Made by a program: the position numbers and the translations under genes. Positions 59,605-64,000 of a DNA stretch of 64,000 nt are shown piece by piece (within the stretch, counting starts at the first letter, position 1; each line of letters begins with the position of its first letter). Below the pieces are notes generated by a model, which saw nothing but the letters and a program-made list of their open reading frames with translations, searched no databases and had not been told where the DNA came from. Source of the stretch: Galerina marginata (Eukaryota > Basidiomycota > Agaricomycetes > Agaricales > Galerinaceae); the NCBI GenBank assembly GCA_023014335.1, contig JAECYW010000016.1, positions 496,001 to 560,000 of the forward strand, read 5' to 3'.

Positions 59605-60849
59605 ATGGCTGCTTTGGTCGGCTTGAAACTCAAAGGTCCCCTTCCCAATCCTTATTCAGAGCCAAGGATGTTAGCGATTGAACTTATCCTGCGAATACTC
59701 GACGAACTCCATATTCCCCCAACTCTTCTCTTGCGTCTCATCTCTCAGTCACCGCTGAGTCACATTTTCAAACATCGGCCAGCCACATTACAAGCAAATT
59801 ATACTGCACTCTCTTCATGCAGTCTCGTATGCAGAGCCTGGTCTTCTTACGCACAAAGTCTACTCTTCCACTCCACTGTCATTCCGCATGGGGACGGCTG
59901 TAAATTTCCCGGCGCATTCCAATTCCTCGTCAACCCAACCACTCAGAAGGATGTTTGGCTAGCCTCATGCGTCCGTCTCTTCATATTTCCTGCCAGATTC
60001 CGTGGCGAAATAACACAGGAAGTGTCTGATGGACTCTTCAAGGCGCTGCAAAGCATGCAGGGCCTCCGTTATCTGGAGGTGTGGGGAGGAAGTTGTACAT
60101 TCACTAACTATCAATTAAAGACGCTCGGCACCGAATCCTGGCCGAAATTAACCTCTCTTTCTGTTAACCTTGACCGATACGGTGGAACCCAGGCAAATTC
60201 AACTTACCCACAGGAATGGTTTCACCAGACGCTCTACTGCTTCCCAAATCTCCAATTTCTGGAAATTTCTGCTATCAGTTTCACCACAGTCCATCCCTTT
60301 GAAGCAGCCCATAAACTTCCATTGGTGTCACTAATATTGAATATTCGTCGAATTAGTGACATAGAACAATTTGTGAAGTCTCTCCTTCGACAGCCAGATC
60401 CGCATTATACAGGCCTTGAGAACCTTAAAATCGGCCCTGTCCATCAACTATCCGTCGACCAGGAGACCTCCTTGCTGGCACAATATAGTGGATCATTGCG
60501 GTCCATCGCCATGACCTTCAATGGGGGCGCAAGGAACCTTCAACTTTGCACTCGACTTCGCCACCTTGCAATGTATCGATATCCCTCTGCCAATATTCTC
60601 GAATTACTTCCACGTGGCCTTGAAGAACTTCACATCGAAAGTGGTCAAACTCGGTCATTGGAAGGGATACAGCTTTCGGATATTGGTCCTCTTTTACAGG
60701 AAGTCGAGAAACTTCCTTGCCTCCAGAAAGTCATCATCTCAAAATTCGAGGACGAGGGGCAGTACGGTGATCTCCGCGCGTTATGTAGGCAACGAGGAAT
60801 CGAGTTTATAACTTCTAGGGAAAGCGTTGACACAGTAGGTCTACCTTGA
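59605..60849 (+). CDS. F-box/LRR-like protein
   Basis: Single exon, 414 aa. The N-terminal block has an F-box-like layout: LAIELILRILDELHIPP at about residue 23, then ALSSCSLVCRAWSSYAQSLLFHSTV at about 68. The body has loosely spaced leucine-rich segments (LRYLEVWGG, LTSLSVNLDR, LQFLEISAISF, LRHLAMYRY, LEELHIESG, LQKVIIS), as in agaric F-box proteins that would recruit substrates to SCF ubiquitin ligases. The substrate is unknown. The F-box is diverged, so Skp1 binding is inferred. Confidence 0.8.
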   Translation: MAALVGLKLKGPLPNPYSEPRMLAIELILRILDELHIPPTLLLRLISQSPLSHIFKHRPATLQANYTALSSCSLVCRAWSSYAQSLLFHSTVIPHGDGCKFPGAFQFLVNPTTQKDVWLASCVRLFIFPARFRGEITQEVSDGLFKALQSMQGLRYLEVWGGSCTFTNYQLKTLGTESWPKLTSLSVNLDRYGGTQANSTYPQEWFHQTLYCFPNLQFLEISAISFTTVHPFEAAHKLPLVSLILNIRRISDIEQFVKSLLRQPDPHYTGLENLKIGPVHQLSVDQETSLLAQYSGSLRSIAMTFNGGARNLQLCTRLRHLAMYRYPSANILELLPRGLEELHIESGQTRSLEGIQLSDIGPLLQEVEKLPCLQKVIISKFEDEGQYGDLRALCRQRGIEFITSRESVDTVGLP

Positions 60850-61037
60850 TAATGTGGGCTTCTTTGCTGACGATAGTTGTTGCAGTTGAACGAAAACGAT
60901 GTCCGAACGCAAGTATGGCACAAGCTACTTGATTGATAGGTGTGCTTCGATCGCCACTCTCGGAGTACATGTATTTTATACTACACGTGTAATCCTTCAA
61001 TAAGCGACACAACAAAATGGATGATGACCTAACATTA

Positions 61038-62357
61038 CTATATACATTGAGAGTAGTCCCCTAAATGTTTATTTCAGTACGAGTACTAAAGGCTTCACAA
61101 GGAATAGGACGTACGATTTTGCGCAACACATTTGAAGGGTGGAATACTATTTGTTAAAGTCAATAATAAACCGTCTTGTCTGAACCGACTAGACCCACCA
61201 GTTTTTCGGTCCTTTGTAACCAAATCCGCCGCATTGATGGAAACGGCCTACGCCTGTTGGTGTAGGAAATGGAGGGGGAAATCCTTTGGTGGTTATCGTC
61301 GATTTGGCTTTGGTAGTCGATGTTGCTTTGGTGGTTGACGTGGCCTTGGTAGTCGTCGTTGAAGTAATCTTTGAAGTAGTAGTGGAGGTGTGTGCAGATG
61401 TTTTCGTGGACGAAGTCGAGGTCGGCTTTGGTGAAGTGCTGGTAGTAACTGGAGGAACGTTCCCAACTTTGCACCACCCATCACTATCAATAATGAAGTC
61501 CAAACTCCCGTCCGGCTGACTCTGTCCCCCTGCATTGTCGGCATCCGCTGACGTATGGCAAAATTTAAACAGGGAACAGGTAAGGTCGGTGCTCCCACCC
61601 TGAACCAATATAAGTAGGATAGCCTTTTCAGCGTAGATCAAGAACAATTACCTTGCCGTTGACGTCGTGGAACGCTAGCAATTTAGGTGAATAAATGTTA
61701 CACGCAAGTGTTTGGAATATACGGACAATTGACAAATGTACATCCAGGAACTGAGTCGCACATCGCCTTGCAGTCTGTTTTCAAAAGTCAAGATAAAGGA
61801 AGAAATTGTTTTTCTTAGACGAGTACCATTCACTGTTTCAACGAGACCAAAAGTCATAAAATCGTCCGCTTGCACGGCAGCCGTTATATTATCAAACGTC
61901 TCGATATAACCATCGGAAGGGTTGGGGGCCACAGTAACCGTAACGGTGACAGTCTTTGTGGTTTTAGACGTCGTTGTGACGGTCTTGGTGGTTGTAGTGG
62001 GCTTGGGGGTGGGCTTAGGGACGGGACAGTGTAAAGCTTCGGGGTAGTACGCAAGGAGTCTACACATAGTCTATCCAGGTCGGTATTAAATGGTTATTAA
62101 ATTTGATAAATTAGAGCAGCTATCACAGCGCTCACCTCGTGCAAAGCCCACAGGTCTGGATATTTCTCGGGATTAGGCCCATAGTACCAGCCTGGAGTAG
62201 CCCCGGCAACCCACGGAGGCGTACGAGCATTGTAGAAATTGTCTGGACCAGCGTCGAATCCGAGAACTGCATTGATGTCGACCTGAGCAAACATTTCAGC
62301 AGCCAGGGTGTCAGATAACGCGATAGAAGCTGCACATAGGAGGAGGACGTAATACAT
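61038..62357 (-). CDS. Secreted protein with Cys-rich domain and C-terminal CBM1
   Basis: Seven exons: 62357-62136, 62070-61827, 61774-61727, 61674-61652, 61599-61199, 61146-61115 and 61060-61038. Phases agree, giving 330 aa. The signal peptide (MYYVLLLCAASIALSDTLAA) is followed by DINAVLGFDAGPDNFYNART and PGWYYGPNPEKYPDL, then a Thr/Lys-rich linker and a conserved domain (AVQADDFMTFGLVET). A PAN/apple-like cysteine pattern (DCKAMCDSVPGCTFVNSFHD...LTCSLF..CHTSADAD) comes next, then GGQSQPDGS and DGWCKVGN, a Thr-rich linker, and CBM1 (FHQCGGFGYKGPKNC, IPPFKC, NRDYSQCI). The unspliced frame appears to stop inside the CBM1; the two introns there restore it, as in the paralogue at the window start. 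It probably binds cellulose or chitin outside the cell. No catalytic domain is recognised. Confidence 0.85.
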
Positions 62358-62433
62358 GGCACCGAGAGGAAGGTATTGTCAAAGAGGGTACCACCTAGCT
62401 CAAGCGCTTGGGTTTGGGAATTGGGGGGCTCAA

Positions 62434-62439
62434 GATATA
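62434..62439 (-). promoter_or_regulatory. Candidate TATA element of the CBM1 gene
   Basis: ATATAT in CCATATATCTTG on the minus strand, about 80 bp before the ATG at 62357. Confidence 0.45.
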
Positions 62440-62946
62440 TGGTTCTTTTAATGGTTCGAAAGTCAGAGATGGTCACCTGGCCTAGGCCCGCTCTAATCTT
62501 GTCTGGAAAGTATTAACTGCAGCTTTAGAACCTCACGGCGTACGCGTAGTAGTACATTCTGTGTGATTAAATCTGCGTTTGTGGGTGATTATCTGTCAGT
62601 CATGAGAAACAAAATCAGGCAAACGAAGGTGATCAAAACTTGCGCTGATCCTGTTGGCGAGCATTTATATCTACTGGTAGACACCGTCCTTTTCGCTGAT
62701 CGGCAGCAGTTCCTGACCGACTTGCAGGTCAAAAGCGTCGAATTTGTGACATGCAGTTAAAAATGGTATACCTTCATTTGTGTGTGAAACAAATCGATAG
62801 CTCTCTTCCACCAGTCTTTCCGTTCATGACCGTTTCTGAAGCAGCCGATAAAAATATCCCTTGCCTGAACGTAGACCAACTTCAACTAGTGTATCCGCCC
62901 TGTTTGTGTAAGAACATAATCCGTAATCTTAGCAAGGGAAAGGAGC

Positions 62947-63180
62947 TCATCTGGCATCAAGTCGCTTCGCGATTTCGACCTCAATCTCGAAATCGTCATA
63001 CATAAATAGCATTCTGTCAATAAAACATATGAGCGCACTGCTTGAGCCTTCTGCATTATCCAGCTTGAGATTACGAAGGATGGGAAGGAGGTCGTTCGTG
63101 TCAAAATTCTGCAAAGATTAAACGGTATGTTCTGACGCGTTTAGATCAGTTACCGAATGAAGAAGTAGTGGAGTGAGGTC
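62947..63180 (-). pseudogene. LRR/F-box-like gene relic
   Basis: A minus-strand frame reads EVAFDLTPLLLHS, then a putative intron (GTAACT..TTGCAG), then NFDTNDLLPILRNLKLDN and DDFEIEVEIAKRLDAR before a TGA (62949-62947). The leucine-rich character and the ending resemble C-termini of agaric F-box proteins. Upstream exons were not found intact. It may be a decayed or partly missed gene. Confidence 0.35.
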
Positions 63181-64000
63181 AAAAGCAACCTCAGCGCCAG
63201 ATCGAGGGCGTTGTTGGTACTCGAAAATTTAAAATTCGGTTTCTTGACCGGGAAAAGCAACGAAGATAAATCCACATCGCGCAAGAAGAGCATTGTCGAT
63301 GTCCAGTTGTGCTTCAGGTCAACCATAAACGTACTATGTCAAGCTCGATCTACACCGACGCCACCGAGAATGACCAGTCAGCTCCAGTTATACCGATGTC
63401 CTTGGAGGGAAAGGGAAGCCCGAATGTATGTGGACAACTCCTAAATTGCATGTGAGTATTCGGTAGCTGGCCTTGTGTGGTAGTAGTATCCGCGGTTCTC
63501 CGCAATAGACAACGACATCCCAGTGATAGAACTATGTGACGTAGGCTCAGGTGCAAGTTGCATCCGTAGATCGTCAAGCCCAAGAGTGGATAAGGATGCA
63601 TTGGTGGAGCATTTCACAACGAATCGCGCTCACTAATAATATAGATTATGATAGCTGGTTATCAATCCAGGTCGGGCTATGAGTCATCCAGTTGGGAACC
63701 GCTCATTGAGCGGCGACGTGAGCGACGAGTGGCCAACAAAACAGAACAAAAAACAAATAATAATTGCCAGTTGAGAAGGTTGGCGAACTTCACAGACTGC
63801 TTAACGAGACGAATAGCATGTGGCGCGTGAAACCTGCATTGGCAGCAACAAGGCTATGGTGATGGCGTGCGTTGACCGTAGGAGGTGGATGTAGTGTCAC
63901 CCTCGTTGATCCTTGACGATGAGGTGGATGAACAGTGAGATGCCAGAGGGTGAAGCCGCAGACGCGTTGGTGACACCAGATGACGCTGGCCCGAGTTGGG
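63181..64000. other. Intergenic or relic, no gene assigned
   Basis: Minus-strand segments such as LRDVDLSSLLFPVKKPNF (about 63290) may belong to the same decayed gene as the relic just before. The rest shows nothing that I can support. Confidence 0.3.

Overview
The window looks like nuclear DNA of an agaricomycete (basidiomycete) fungus, probably Agaricales. Most real genes are split by 45-70 nt introns with GT..AG ends. The gene content is typical of litter or wood fungi: secreted peroxygenases, CBM1-tailed secreted proteins, F-box/LRR-like proteins and lineage-specific membrane proteins. I joined exons by hand; every multi-exon model below keeps frame across all junctions.

Layout. 1-480 is the 3' end of a CBM1 gene. 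660-2300 holds two MITE-like inverted-repeat elements. 2598-11301 (minus) is one large three-exon gene of unrecognised family, about 963 codons. It is split by a 5.7 kb foldback DNA element (4861-10555) whose arms are about 2.3-2.5 kb inverted repeats made of roughly 175-bp tandem units. A 7-bp direct repeat flanks the element, and removing the element with one repeat copy restores the reading frame exactly. 11.7-19.05 kb is a non-LTR (LINE-type) retrotransposon with one intact 2290-aa ORF: ORF1-like part, endonuclease, reverse transcriptase, RNase H and CCHC. 19.2-20.75 kb is an F-box-like protein. 25.0-26.4 kb is a six-exon multi-pass membrane protein. 26.7-27.65 and 30.45-31.4 kb (minus), plus 46.7-47.66 kb (plus), are three paralogous secreted proteins whose core resembles the glutamic peptidase (G1, eqolisin) fold. 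32.3-33.97 kb is a three-exon membrane protein.

36.5-54.3 kb is dominated by an inverted duplication. Two nearly identical five-exon unspecific peroxygenase (heme-thiolate) genes lie at 37461-38799 (plus) and 52099-53441 (minus). Their flanks are homologous but much more diverged, and the homology runs at least 1.5 kb past the stop codons. A small secreted protein (44.1 kb) and the third G1-like gene lie between the arms. 59.6-60.85 kb is an F-box/LRR-like protein. 61.0-62.36 kb (minus) is a seven-exon secreted CBM1 protein, a paralogue of the gene cut by the window start.

The long stretches between (21.5-25.0, 27.7-30.4, 34.0-36.5, 38.8-44.1, 47.7-52.1, 54.3-59.6 and 62.4-64 kb) are gene-poor and mostly hold relics. 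The genes do not form one pathway. The common theme is secreted oxidative or binding proteins in a duplicated, transposon-invaded region.
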